From: Siphonodentalium dalli
Taxonomy: Eukaryota; Mollusca; Scaphopoda; Gadilida; Siphonodentaliidae
Assembly (NCBI GenBank): GCA_032622095.1
Contig: CP136062.1
Location: 132,945,282 to 133,009,281, forward strand
DNA length: 64,000 nt
Direction of reading: 5' to 3'
Shown: in pieces, positions 25,305 through 37,485 of the stretch
Position numbering within the stretch: the first letter of the stretch is position 1
Layout: every line of letters begins with the position of its first letter
Made by a program: the position numbers and the translations under genes
Notes under the pieces: generated by a model
The model's database searches: none
What the model was told of the DNA's origin: nothing
The model's input: the letters and a program-made list of their open reading frames with translations, nothing else

Positions 25305-25744
25305 GTCGCATCATCAAATGAACTGCCGACTGTTTGCAACATATATCAGTAGTACTCATGTTATTGGAATCTCTTTGGTACGCGATCAAAGGATGTTAAC
25401 GCGATCAAAGGATGTTAACACCTCGGTTGTAGATAGAACTTTGTAAAATAAACACGGTATTCAAAAATACCCGGCATCTTCTGACATCCGATATAAATAA
25501 CACAGATTAATCGACGACGGAAATGGTAATCGATTATCGGCTTTATCAACGGTTCATCGATTATACGATTAATCGTGGCACCCCTAAGTATGATATAATT
25601 CCCAGTTAGGCAGGATGATGTGTGATGAAGATATCCAGGCAGCCCTGATAAAACAGTAATTTGTTTATTTTTGCAACTTTTCAACTATCAACTCTGAGAA
25701 AAAGTTTTTCAACTTGTGATAATAACAAACAAAATCAGCGAGAT

Positions 25745-26465
25745 TTCAAGCATACCATTAAGTATAAATACTCCCACCCAAGGATGACAAAACTAGGGTT
25801 GCTCATCAAAGATGGCTCTAATCCGGGTTTTTTTCCCTTCAGAATCATAACTCGGTTTTTGAACTCAACCGAGATATTGATTATAGTTGTGAAAGGTCCA
25901 TATACCCAAAAATGAAACGCAACCTTAACATCTAAGATGGCTTTTGTCGAGTCTGAGCCAATCCCTAGCCGCATCATGTAGAGAGGGTATATTGTGAAAA
26001 GCATGTATACCAAAAATTATTGAAAGCGGTTCATATTTGTTAAAAGTTATTAAGTCGGACAAAATTTTCTAAGTCAAAATAAGTTGAAAATGAGGCGTAA
26101 CTTAAAAAAAAAAAGTCGGACCAAACCGCAATTAGCATCATGCGGAGAGGCAGTCCTAAGGAGATTGCATACAAAACATTATTGAAATCGGTTCCTAGTT
26201 GTTCGAGTTATGAGGACGGACGGAATTTTCTAAGTCAAAATAAGTCGAAAATGAGGCGTAACTTAAAAAAAAAAGTTGGACCGAACCGCAATTAGCATCA
26301 TGCGGAGAGGCAGTCCTAAGGAGATTGCATACAAAAATGTATTGAAATCGGTTCATAGTTGTTCGAGTTATGAGGACGGACGGACGGACACATGGAGGGA
26401 GAAAGCGTGACGGACGGACGCAGTCAATCCAGTATACCCCCCATTTTCATCGAAAGTGTGGGTAT
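25745..26465 (+). repeat. Tandem-core element with ATACCCCCC tail
   Basis: Units of about 175 bp (AAGTCAAAATAAGTCGAAAA, ACCGCAATTAGCATCATGC, GGCAGTCCTAAGGAGATTGC), the last two nearly identical. Then come GACGGACGGACAC, GTCAATCCAGTATACCCC and a closing GTGGGTATA. Confidence 0.68.
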
Positions 26466-26620
26466 AAAAAGGAGGACTCTAAAATGGAAAAAACATGAAC
26501 GTCATTTGCCCCTCTTTTGAAATCAATCGTGATGGTGAACCTCCATACCAAATTTCATTCAGATCCTATAACCATTGGTTGAGATATATGCACAGGCTGA
26601 AAAAAACTCCACATTTCCAC

Positions 26621-27741
26621 TAGAGGTGCCACGATTATTTATTTTGATAATCGATAATCGGTCGTCAATAATCGACTATAATCGATTAATCGTACATAAT
26701 AATAACATCAGTAGAAGTATTCCGTAATATGGCCTATTGCCATATTAGCTGGATGCTGGTTAACTGCTTTCGCTGCTTGTTTGAGGCTTCGGCTGATGTA
26801 ATTTTTGTGTTAATAAAGTGCATCATAAACCACCGGTAATGACTAATGAGCACAATGTGTTCAATACAAGCACAGTTCTCGGCGATGTCATGGTTATAAT
26901 ATTTGTGAGTTCATTGGAACAAACGTAGCGATTAATTTAACAGCCAAACATACAAGCAATATAAAAGTAGGAATGCACGACGGACCGACGGTGGTTCCTA
27001 AAAAAAAGGAATCTAATGTTACGGAAACTATAAGTTTCAGCGAACTTCCAGAGCATGTATAACAATTACAAAGGTGGGCCCCTGCCCGCAAATTTCAGGA
27101 CTAAAAATAATAAGTATTTGGTAATAGTTAATTTCATTTAGCAGTCACCACACTATAAGCGATAGCCTGTACTAGTAACATCTAAGTATACTTATACAAA
27201 CAAAGTATACTTGCTGCAAATGACACCGCCGAGAATATCGCTGATTAAAATGCCGTAGGTTCCCTGATATCGAGAGAATGTCAATCAACTCCCCTTTGGT
27301 CCAATGAGATTCAAGGGCGAGGGCATTCAGTTCACTGACAGTCAGTCCATTTCAAAGACGTAGTGCCGCCTTTCTTGTAGAAATATACAACGATGTCGGC
27401 ATACATGTAAGTTCAAAGCTGCAGTGCCGCCATCATGGCGCCATGCAATTTGAAGAATATACAATGACTCGAATAGTAACCATGTCATCAAATGAACTGC
27501 CGGCTGTTTGCAACATATACTAGTAGTACTCAAGTTGTCGGAATCTCTTTGATACATGATCAAATGTTGTTAACCCCTCAGTTGTATATTAAACTGTGAA
27601 AAACAATCAGGGTATTCAACAATAACCGACATTTTCCAACATCCGAAATAAATAACGCAGATTAATCGACGACGGAAATGGTAATCGATTATCGGCTTTA
27701 TCAACGGTTCATCGATTATACGATTAATCGTGGCACCCCTA
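26621..27741. mobile_element. hAT-like element, copy 2, uninterrupted
   Basis: 1121 bp from TAGAGGTGCCACGATTA to TAATCGTGGCACCCCTA, flanked by a perfect 8-bp duplication ATTTCCAC (26613-26620, 27742-27749). Arrays of TAATCGAT at both ends. It sits inside a tandem-core unit whose halves are at 26470-26612 and 27750 onward. It serves as the empty-site reference for both insertions in copy 1. Confidence 0.9.
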
Positions 27742-27942
27742 ATTTCCACATAAACCAGATGACAGTGAAAACAACAATAGGCAATAGGAACCATGTAAGA
27801 CAAACACAATGTAACAAAAGTCCATCCCTGACAACAATCAGTGTAATCTACCAGGAGTCTCCCTCTCTGATTAGACAAGGGCTCGTCCAAGAGTGAAATT
27901 TGACAAGTTGCTAGGTTGTTGGAAGAGATGAACTCCTGCGAC

Positions 27943-28864
27943 CAGTGTTCGCGCTGGACCGAAAAAAACTTTAGCCAAAACTTTAGCCAAATGAAAATTT
28001 TATTAGCCAAATGAAAAAAACTTTAGCCAAATGTTTTTTGGCCAAATTAAAAAAAACTATGGCCAAATTAAATCATCGTTTTCTGGTCGGTTCGCAATTA
28101 ATGACTAAAACGTCAAATCTAACAGACTAATCTAATATATATCATTTATTAAAATATTATTAATCTTTATGTGAAAGAGTTATTTGGGGGGGGGGGGGGG
28201 GTGACCCGGGAGTGTCCTTCTTAATGTCATTATGTTTTTGTTTTATATCAATATCTTTTAATTGATTAAATCATGAAATATTAATTATCCTTGCGAAAAT
28301 ATCTAAGTGACATCTGGAAACTAATAACTTAATATTGTTACGCCATTATCAAATTACAATCTGTCATAAAAGCATGCATATTATTTTGAATGTATCGGTT
28401 TTGACAAATAGCCACAAAATATCTGTCGTGATTCACATTTGGCTGATTAAGCTATTGTCTTACACTTGGTGCTCATAAACCTTGACCGTCATAAATACAA
28501 TGTCATCATAAACATGCATTGTGCAGGAGCCCCGTGAGTGACCAGACAGACAATGGGGGATTAGCGGATTAAATTTAAAATAAAGACTTTTGCTGTTTCG
28601 TGCATAGTGACGGGTTTCCCTTTGTACTGTCCGCGATCGGGTTTCCCTTTGTACAGTCGGCGATATATTCCCACTTACGATGTTTTCGGACTAGATCGTT
28701 CACATCACAGAATTGAAAACCCACTTGCCAAAAATTCATGCTTTCATTCTCCATTTGGGGTAAAAAAAAGTTTAGCCAAAAGTTTAGCCAAATGAAATTT
28801 TTATTAGCCAAATTCGAAAAAGATTAGCCATTGGCTAATTTGGCTACCGACAGCGCGAACACTG
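27943..28864. mobile_element. hAT-like MITE, CAGTGTTCGCGC ends
   Basis: 922 bp with ends CAGTGTTCGCGCTG and CAGCGCGAACACTG, flanked by a perfect 8-bp duplication CCTGCGAC (27935-27942, 28865-28872). Repeats of TTTAGCCAAA/TTAGCCAAATG lie near both ends, and a 15-17 base G run is near 28187. No transposase. Confidence 0.88.
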
Positions 28865-29108
28865 CCTGCGACATACATGTATGTGAGCCTACATACAGTA
28901 TTCTTTTATTTATATTTATGAGTATGAATTACCATGGAACTGTGCTGAAATTTTGCCAGAAAACATATGTGAAAGAGAAGACCAAGAAGGTTTTTGTAAC
29001 CATGATATTATTGTTCAAAGTTATTTGCTATCATATTCCATCCATCATGAAAAAGGATGTCTTTTTTCGATGCAAAATTTTTTGGTGAGGCTTGTTCTAC
29101 TGTCTTAT

Positions 29109-29208
29109 NNNNNNNNNNNNNNNNNNNNNNNNNNNNNNNNNNNNNNNNNNNNNNNNNNNNNNNNNNNNNNNNNNNNNNNNNNNNNNNNNNNNNNNNNNNN
29201 NNNNNNNN
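29109..29208. other. Assembly gap, exactly 100 N
   Basis: A run of exactly 100 N is the usual placeholder for a scaffold join of unknown size. Left and right sequences are therefore separate contigs whose order and distance are inferred. Confidence 0.99.
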
Positions 29209-29539
29209 TTTTTTTATTTTTTTTTATTTTATTTAAATAAACATTAAAATATAAATAAAATAGGAAATATACTCCTAACTATTGGGCTAAATATACTTTA
29301 TGTCAAAATGGACAAACTCTATGCTGAACTACTTGAAGACAAAAGTATTAATAAAAACATGATTATAACAATAAAATATAGAAACTGTGAACATACCAGT
29401 TCAATGGGACATAGGCCACTATGTCAGCATAATCTGCGTTCAACCATAATCAAAACTTGGCGACATCTTTACGACAAAATAAACTCAAACTTGAAGACAA
29501 TAACTTTCTATATCAACTTTACTTTCTGACCGACTAATC

Positions 29540-29760
29540 TGAAACCCCGCGAAATATTTGACCTTTGATAATTTACGCGCCGGCTGTGTGTATCCAATCA
29601 GCAGCGGGCTTACCTGTGGTATTTGAAATAGCAATACTAGAGCGTTTAGCATTGGGCTAAAGTGACAGAGTAATAGTTACAGGGACGGATCGAAACAGCG
29701 AAGTAGAGAGGGTAAACGGGATGTCGTAAATACCGGTGATTTGGATGAATATGTTAGCTG
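29540..29760. promoter_or_regulatory. Possible promoter-like CpG-bearing segment
   Basis: ATTTACGCGCCGGC followed by ATCCAATCAGCAGCG gives locally higher CpG and a CCAAT motif in otherwise AT-rich DNA. A GAGAGG/GTAAAC donor-like site follows near 29711. No linked coding exon was found, so this is only a hint. Confidence 0.2.
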
Positions 29761-29819
29761 CTAGTTGTCAGTATTAACTTGTATTAGTTATATATATACT
29801 AGGCCTAAATTACACCGTC

Positions 29820-31115
29820 ACACATGTATGTCAGATTAATCAGTCAGGTAGTTCCAAGGTAGACGTTTTAATGGATTTGGTATCTCAATGATTTTATTAG
29901 ACACAAAAGTATTAACTCCCCATAGCCCCGTCATTTCTTAACAGGTTGACCTCATGTTAACAAATCTGAATCTCAGTCACTAAAGGATCCTCCATACTAT
30001 ATGTAAGCTAAATAGTCCAACCTCTCTTGAGAAGACATTTTAAGAATTTCTATAGAGACATACAGTTATGTCCCTGGTCCCACCCAATTTAACCTGGTGA
30101 CACCATCTGAATAAATTTGAATCCCAGACACAAAAGAACCCTTCATACTAAATATCAGTAAAATAGACCTGATGGTCCTTGTGAAGGAAGCATATTAAGA
30201 GGGGAATCTGTCCTTCGCTTGGCCCCTATTTGACCAGGTGACCCCATTTAAAAAAATCTGAATTGCAGTCAAAGAACATTCCATGCTAAATAAGCCAACT
30301 AGTTCTTGGCTCTTGCAAAGTTCCATTTTCACAAATATGTCACCCAAGGTAATTTCATACCAAATATTAGCAAAATAGGCCATTTGATTCTTGCATAGAA
30401 GACATATCATGAATTACTATGGAGAGAAAGAGTAATGTAGCTGGCCTTGCACCTACTTGACCTGGTGACCCTGATTGAACAAATCTGAATCACAATCACC
30501 AAAGGAGCCTCAATATTAAATATGAGCTAAATAGATCTGGTGGTTCTTTCAAAGAACACTTTTCAAGTTTGCCAAATATGTTCTAGTGAAGTGGTGGATG
30601 TGGGAGTGTTAAATGTCCTGTTGAATGATTTGAACAATACATATGATAGATTGTTGTTGTAATTGGGAATTAATGATCTCTAGCAGATCTCCAGGGAATG
30701 TTTATAAAAATGTCAGATTTCACTTGACATGTGTAGGCATACCTGGCATACAGTTAGAGCCAAAGTAAATGCTTCTTATTAATGATTCTCTGTCAAGAAA
30801 TCTGAACCCCTGTCACCCAAGGATCCTTCATACCAAATATAAACCCATGGTATTTGAGATGTTTAAAATAATTACTATGGAGGGAAAGAGTTATGGCCCT
30901 GGCTTCGCAACTATTTGACCCAGTGACCTCATTTGAACAAATCTGAATGTGAGTCACCTAGGGAACATCCACACCAAATATGAACCCATTCGGTCTTATG
31001 GTTCCAGAGAAGAAGAAGTTTAAATTGTTGACGGACAGCTGGACAGATGGACGGACGGATGAGGGACGAGGAGTGATGACTATAGCTCCACCGGAGACTT
31101 CGTCTCATGTGAGCT
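29820..31115 (+). repeat. Long tandem-core element with CTCCACCGGA tail
   Basis: About seven diverged units (CATTTGAACAAATCTGAAT, CAGTCACCCAAGGA, CCAAATATGAACCCAT, GAATTACTATGGAGAGAAAG, GAGTTATGGCCCTGG) followed by GATGGACGGACGGATGAG, GACTATAGCTCCACCGG and CTCATGTGAGCTAAAAA. It includes the uninterrupted CCTCATGTTAACAAATCTG (about 29941-29959), the empty counterpart of the TTAA insertion at 46742. Confidence 0.72.
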
Positions 31116-31284
31116 AAAAAATCAGACTTCCGATTGGATATACAAACACATGGTTAAGTATATAAAATAGTTCAGTCAGGTTGCAGTTAGATCGTGTTTA
31201 ACTAGTTTATTATGTATCAGAATAGGACAAAGATGCGTAATCCTAATGCTTCAGTTTGTACGCATATCTAGAGATACAAACTAG

Positions 31285-32095
31285 GTAAATTCCAATGAAA
31301 ATTCTCCGAACTATAATTATTGTCTCTTTTACCGAAAAATCATGCTTCCTTGTCACCTATGATAGTTTTTCTTAGTCACATAGTGATAGTGAACGATAAA
31401 ATGAGACTAACTCGCCAATAGGTATGGAAAATTCAGGCGGGGGGGAGATAAACTGGGTGATTTTCAATAAAAAAAATCTGAACAATAATGTCTCTGCCGA
31501 AGAAAAGACATGCTTCCTTGCCACCAATGATAGTTTTTCTAAGTCACATAGTCATAGTGAATGATAAAATGAGACTATCTCGCCAATAGATGTTAAGGTA
31601 TGGAAAATTCAGGCGGGCGGGGGGGGGGGGGGGGGGGGAGATAAACTAGGTAAATTCCAATGAAAATTCTCCGAACTATAATTATTGTCTCTTTTACAGA
31701 AAAATCATGCTTCCTTGTCACCTATGATAGTTTTTCTTAGTCACATAGTGATAGTGAACGATAAAATGAGACTAACTCGCCAATAGATGTTAAGGTATGG
31801 AAAATTCAGGCGGGGGGGGGGGGGGGGGGGGGGGGGGGAGATAAACGGGTGATTTTCAATAAAAAAAAATCTGAACAATAATGTCTCTGCCGAAGAAAAG
31901 ACATGCTTCCTTGCCACCAATGATAGTTTTTCTAAGTCACATAGTCATAGTGAATGATAAAATGAGACTATCTCGCCAAAAAAAGTTAAGGGGGGGGGGG
32001 GGGGGGGGGGGGGGGGAGATGATCAGGGCGGGGGGGGGGGGAGATAACCTAGGTCAACTTCCCCCCGGGGGGGAAGTTGATCAGGGGGGAGATAA
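31285..32095 (+). repeat. Dimeric tandem repeat with poly-G tracts
   Basis: Two related unit types alternate (A-B-A-B): A with TTCTCCGAACTATAATTATT and TCTTTTACCGAAAAATC, B with ATCTGAACAATAATGTCTC and CCGAAGAAAAGACATGC. Each is about 160-190 bp, contains ATAGTTTTTC and ATAAAATGAGACTA, and ends in a G run (about 6 to 27 G, longest at about 31813-31838 and 31991-32016) then GAGATAA. Run lengths may be sequencing-limited. Confidence 0.8.
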
Positions 32096-32667
32096 ACTGT
32101 TACACCGGGACTACTTTTCAAAGCACTTTTTCAAACTCGACCCAAAAAAATTTCAGCCCAAAAAGTTTGGCCGAGGTGGCTATGAACAAATATGGGGTTA
32201 TTCCGCTCATTTTCACATTTTCACATTTTTCACATTTCTATAACTCTTACTGTGTTCCTTTAAAGGGGTGGTGCACTTAAGTGTAGCTATGGCAGTATAA
32301 ACTTTTATTATAAATAATTATACACATGTGAATATGAGCATGCATTCAAATCAAAAATATGAAACACAATACAAACAGACAAAATTAGAATGTTCTTTAA
32401 CATTTAATTTTACACACATGGTTGTCAAACTTGTCCATCTACACCAGCGTCCACAAGCTGGCTAATAAAATTTGAGAATAATGTATTTTCAATTTGAACA
32501 ACAACAGCTGTGTGATGGCTGGGCTTATAGATTTAAGTGTTCAAATTGACGATAGTGGGCACAAATTATTATCATGCACTGTTGGAAAGCTTTATTAGAA
32601 ATGGATACACAAAGGCCAATTATCTGCGTAGGTACACATGCAGGACTAGTGTCTGTTAAAACTGTAA

Positions 32668-33630
32668 ATGAAAGTGTCAATGACACTGTAGCTCAACTTG
32701 GAGAGGGGATACTTTCATCTGTTACAGACAATGGAGAGATTAGGAATGCAGAAAGTTGAAATGTCTAAGTAATACTAGATGTCAACATGAAGAGATATAT
32801 ATATAAAATAAAATCCAAGATGGCTGCCAACATCCATGTTTTCCAATAAAATTAAAAAAATTTGATAGCTCCCATCTGGTGGTCACCCCAAAGGTCATTA
32901 TGAAGCTTGGTGACATTCGGATGAGGGATGTGGTATGTAGGTGTGCTAAATTATTGTCATGCAAAGAGTAAACTCCAAGATAGCTGCCGGTGGCCATGTT
33001 TTTCATCAAAAATCATTCAAAATTGATAGCTCCCATCTAGCGGTGATCCTAAATATGCATGTAAATTTTCAATACAATTCTCCAATAAATGCGGACTACA
33101 GGTGTGCCGATGGATTCAAATTTGAAATCAAAGATAGCTACTGGCGGGCCAATGGCGGCCATATTTTTTTTGCGAATTTCTGAAAATATTGATGGCTACC
33201 ATCTAGAGGTCACCTCAAAGACACATGGTAAGATTGGTGATGATCGGATGAAGGATGTAGCCTGCAGGGTGTGCCAATGGATTTAGTCATGCAAAGAGCA
33301 GAATCCAAGATGGCCACTGGCAGCCAATATTTTGCAACGAAATTAGAATAAATTCGATGAATCCCACCTGAGGGATGTGGTCTGCAGGGTGTCAAAGGAT
33401 TGAGTCATGCAAAGAGTAAAATTCAAGATGACTGCCGGCAGCTTTGTTTTTAAGGATTTGAGGAAAAAAAATTATGGCTCTCATCTGGAGGTTACCTCGA
33501 TGTCCCATATGAAGTTTTGTGTTGATTGGATGAGAGATGAGATGCTAAATGAAATTGTTGATGGACGACGGACGCCAACCCATGGTAATACATGTAGCTT
33601 AAACTTGACTTGGTCAAGTTGGGCTAAAAA
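32668..33630 (+). mobile_element. Tandem-core element with GTAGCTCAAC / GTTGGGCTA ends
   Basis: Starts AAGTGTCAATGACACTGTAG, ends TGGTCAAGTTGGGCTAAAAA. Six or so units carry AATCCAAGATGGC and ATTTAGTCATGCAAAGAG. Third copy of the family at 12304 and 16062. Confidence 0.7.
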
Positions 33631-33639
33631 TGTAGGAAC

Positions 33640-34340
33640 TAAAGAACCATAACTCAGAACTAAGGGCCATTTAGGCCATAACACAGGTAAAATAAATCGG
33701 ATAAAGCTGGTTTTTGAACTCAATTAAGATATTGTTGTGAAAGATTGATATACACAATATGAATGTAATTGGTTGATGCTTGTACAAGATATAGCGCAGT
33801 CATAACATTACTAAAAATAGGCAAAATAAGAGACGTAACTCAGGTAAAATACATTGGACAAACCTGGTTTTCTAAATCAATTGAAATAGTGAAATAGAAA
33901 GGTCTACATACTAGTAAAAACATGAATGTAATCAGTTGCATTTGTTCAAGTTATTGCACTAACAGACATCAAATTTCCATTTAAAAAAAAGACGAACTGA
34001 GGTAACTCAGGTAAAAAGTTTATTTAGACAAATCTGGTTTTTGAACTTGTTCTAGATATTGTTGTAAAAGATCCATATACAAAATATCAATGAAATTGGT
34101 TGACGTTTGTTCATGTTATCATGCTAGCGGACATAAAATTGCTAAAATAGAAACAAATGGCATAACTCTGGTTAGAAAGTCGGGCTGCCCTGATTTCTGT
34201 GTGAGTAACAATAAACTAACATACCAAAAATTGTCAGAATCCATCAATAAATGGCTATGTTATATAATAGCTTTGGGTCCACCCGCCCGCGAACTGTCGA
34301 GTTTTGATAAAAACACTGGACTAAAAAGTTTAAACTAAAC
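33640..34340 (+). repeat. Tandem-core element with CTGTCGAGTTTT tail
   Basis: Four diverged units of about 155 bp (GCATAACTCAGGTAAAA, GGTTTTTGAACTC, GATATTGTTGTGAAAG), then CCGCCCGCGAACTGTCGAG and the short hairpin GAGTTTTGATAAAAACAC. The same family is at 59110-59970. Confidence 0.65.
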
Positions 34341-34465
34341 CGGTAACTGTATAAATGCACACACTTCAAATCTAAAGAGAGGAACTAACAGTCTGTTTGA
34401 ACTTATTTCAACATGTCTAAGCCAAAAAAAAATAATTTAATGTGTCGTCATGAACACATCTTTAA

Positions 34466-34707
34466 CCCTTTCATGACAGGAGCAGCACTGGTTCAGCATT
34501 AAAGATCCTGTGCCAGTGCATTCTGTTATATATGCGAGTCTCACATAGGGAGCCTCACATATAAAAGAGAATACTCTGGCTTACAAGGTCAAAGTAAATA
34601 TTGTTAGGCCAATGCATTCTCTTATATATGGAGACTCTCATATAGATAAGAGAATGCATATTGGCACAGGTTTCACAAAATTTCAGGAAGCTCCAGTTAT
34701 GAAAGGG
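34466..34707. mobile_element. piggyBac-type MITE with internal fold-back
   Basis: 242 bp between TTAA (34462-34465) and TTAA (34708-34711). Ends are CCCTTTCATGACAGGAGC and GCTCCAGTTATGAAAGGG; CCCTTT after TTAA is usual for piggyBac ends. Inside, CCTGTGCCAGTGCATTCT and its inverted partner near 34650-34670 fold back. A relative lies at 41452-41648. Confidence 0.75.
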
Positions 34708-34711
34708 TTAA

Positions 34712-37245
34712 ATAGTAATGAAATCAATGATGTGTTCATATAACATGTAATGTATTCACCTAATTTCAATTTTGTTAAAAGTGATGTGAAACACTCTGCT
34801 GGGGTGATCGAATTGGAATACATATTACATAATAAAGTAATGGTAGCCGTTTTCGTAAATTAAATATCCAAATTCATTCTTTTATATAAATTATATTCAG
34901 CGATTCTCATTGACATACTGTATTAATTGCCATTTGTTTTTCAGAGTAAATCTTTACAATTTTGAGTAGTTCAGATGGTGTGTTTTCTTAAAATGTACAT
35001 TGATTCAGTGGGCAGAGTGCAGGGATACTAAATAATCAGTTTGATTGATTGATTGAAATAAGTACAAAATATGTCTTTAAAATGGTTGCATATACATTGT
35101 CAAGGTGCTTGGATTTATGCTTGCATGCAACAAACTGTATGAAAATATCAGATGTACATGTACATGTAGAAATTTCGCCTCCCGCATCATTTACACAGTG
35201 AGACAACTTCTTAACCCTCTAACAGTGATGTAAGGATTGTGACTAATAAGGAAGTTAAAGCATATTTATCAGCTACATGTATACTTGGTTGTCTTCAATT
35301 TCACCAAATTGTTATATACCCATGGGGCCATTCATCTAATTCTGCAGCAATTATTGAAAATAAAAATTGTGATCAAAATCTTTTTCATAGCAACTATTTG
35401 TCATATACAATGTGGAAGTTTCAGATGATAAGCAAGAGACTTGGTACCAATACCAGTATATCTACAGTTCCAGATGTTGTTTGGCATTTTCACACCTTTA
35501 TATGCCCATAGATGCATACAAAATTACATTGATTGCATACATATCTACATATAAAGTTAATTATCTAAGTCAGGTCATAGACATAAATGTACTTGGAGCA
35601 GCACCATTTTTGGTTTAAACTTATTGAACTTCAAACAAACAAGTGTGCAGAAGGACAGACAATTCAGGCATACAAAAAAAATATTTGTGTTTCTGTTATA
35701 AAAGTGTGATCAAATAGAAATTTAGAATAATCTTGCTCAAAGTAGTTATTTTTTTACAAATTTAAATCCAAATTTACATCACACACCGTCATTGTAATAT
35801 ATTAATTCAATTCAATGACTCCCGATGGCCGAATCAATTGCACTGGTTTATCGTCGTTTGTTGCGTCCCGAATCGAAATGTAAATATTTACAATTGCTCG
35901 TTGTTCAGGCGATGTTTTCTACGGAGTGGTGTGGTTGATTTCATTGAGATTTTCGGCGATGTTAATAGAATTCTACATTCCTCCAGTTGGCACAGCGCCT
36001 GAGTACTAGCTTATCAGTTTCATGCACCCGAACAAGTCCATATTATGTCTTTAACGGAAATTCGTCAGGGCAGGATAGGAACATAGGAATATTATTACTA
36101 TTATTTTCATTTTTTTTTTCATTTTAGTCAAAATATAAATCAAAACCTCACAAAGTTCTTACTGAAATAGTTCTTTCACATCACCTGAATCAGTGAAAAC
36201 AATACAAAGGTCATGAAAATAATTTTTGCACATGTGTTAAATCATCATTTCAATTTTTTTGGGAGAACATGTCAATTTCAAGATAAAAATTCACTTCTAA
36301 TAGATATACAAAGTTCCATGATTCTAGCATAAAAGAAATGGTGACATGTCAGTGTTCAGTTTAATAGGTCATAAAAAAAATTATCAGGGTAGGAGGCTCA
36401 AACATGGGTATTGGGCAGTAAACATGTACAAGTAATTGTATAAACAGGTATTGCGGTATACTTGTATACAGTAGATGTACTAGTAGGTACTAGTAGGTTT
36501 AGCAGAAACACAGATAATCTTTCTGTAGGCCTCATGTTAGTCCCAGTTTCCTTCAACATAAACCATCTAGTGAAATTGTTTGGGATAATGCGGATTTACA
36601 GCGAAGCCCCGTGTGTACTAGTATGTCTTTCAATAGAAGACTTTACGCCCAGACCCAGTGAAGTAATTTTTTGTCAGTTTTAATAAATTTTACCCTACAA
36701 ATACATGGTGCTCTATAGTATATCAGAAAGAGTACATCTTAATCATAATGATGTACCTGTATTATAATATAACTTTTACGTTAAATTGTGCATAGAATTA
36801 GCAGTAATCTCGTATTTATGTAAATGTGATAAAATATATTTTTCGCACTGGTACACTAAATTTAGTACTACTTTCAGTTGGCAACTCTTGTGGAGTTCAG
36901 AACAAATATAATATTTTCTATGGAATAAGCCGGTTTACAGTACTTAAGGATTGTAACATGCATTGGGGATTTTCAGTAATGATTAGTTACATGCATTGGG
37001 GATTGTAGGTGAGTGGATCAACAACGCTAAACCCCGATATAAAAAGAGATATATACGGGGTTTTCAACATAAAACAGAATTATCCCAACCAATTTCACTA
37101 GCTGGTTTACGTCGAAGGCAACTTGGTCTAGCCGTCAAAGGCAACTTGGTCTAGCCTCATGTGTACTAAAAGAGGGCCTACCGGTATCTCTTTCCGGAGT
37201 ATAAAATAATAGAAGATATGACTGGAAACACTTCTATCAATCAAT
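34712..37245. other. No gene; includes one half of a large inverted-repeat family
   Basis: About 35690-36060 is homologous, in reverse orientation, to 54235-54565 (shared GCACCCGAACAAGT, TTGCGTCCCGAATCGA, TCAAAGTAGTTATT). Elsewhere AT-rich with small repeats (GATTGATTGATTGA near 35045; CATGCATTGGGGATT twice near 36960-37005; GCAACTTGGTCTAGCC twice near 37120-37160). No gene signature. Confidence 0.5.
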
Positions 37246-37485
37246 ATTTATTTATATTTATATTTTCTTATATATTAAATGCGATAACCAATTTTTTTAT
37301 ACTATTTTTAGATTTTTTTTATGTTGGCGATAATCAATTGGGAATTCAAAATAAAATTAATATTAATTGATAGAGGCATTTCCGGACAGGGATCTTCAAT
37401 TCATATCTATTATTTTGTCTGAAGAAAACTATAAAAAAAAACTTGTTATAGGAATTAAGAGACCATCTTTAATGGCAAACAAACA

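Larger units (their letters stand above)
21988..25586. mobile_element. hAT-like element, copy 1, carrying two nested insertions
   Basis: 3599 bp with termini TAGAGGTGCCACGA and TCGTGGCACCCCTA, flanked by 8-bp AGTACGAT (21980-21987) and AGTATGAT (25587-25594). Sub-terminal arrays of TAATCGAT/ATAATCG lie at both ends. Removing the insertions at about 22313-23175 and 23715-25304 leaves about 1.14 kb collinear with the solo copy at 26621-27741. No transposase of its own. Confidence 0.87.

Noticed and set aside
29308-29529. 73-codon plus-strand frame next to the gap
   Set aside because: Lys/Asn/Ile-rich from AT-rich DNA, no domain; cannot be supported.
31881-32243. Frame with a poly-glycine stretch
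   Set aside because: Glycines come from poly-G tracts of the dimeric repeat.
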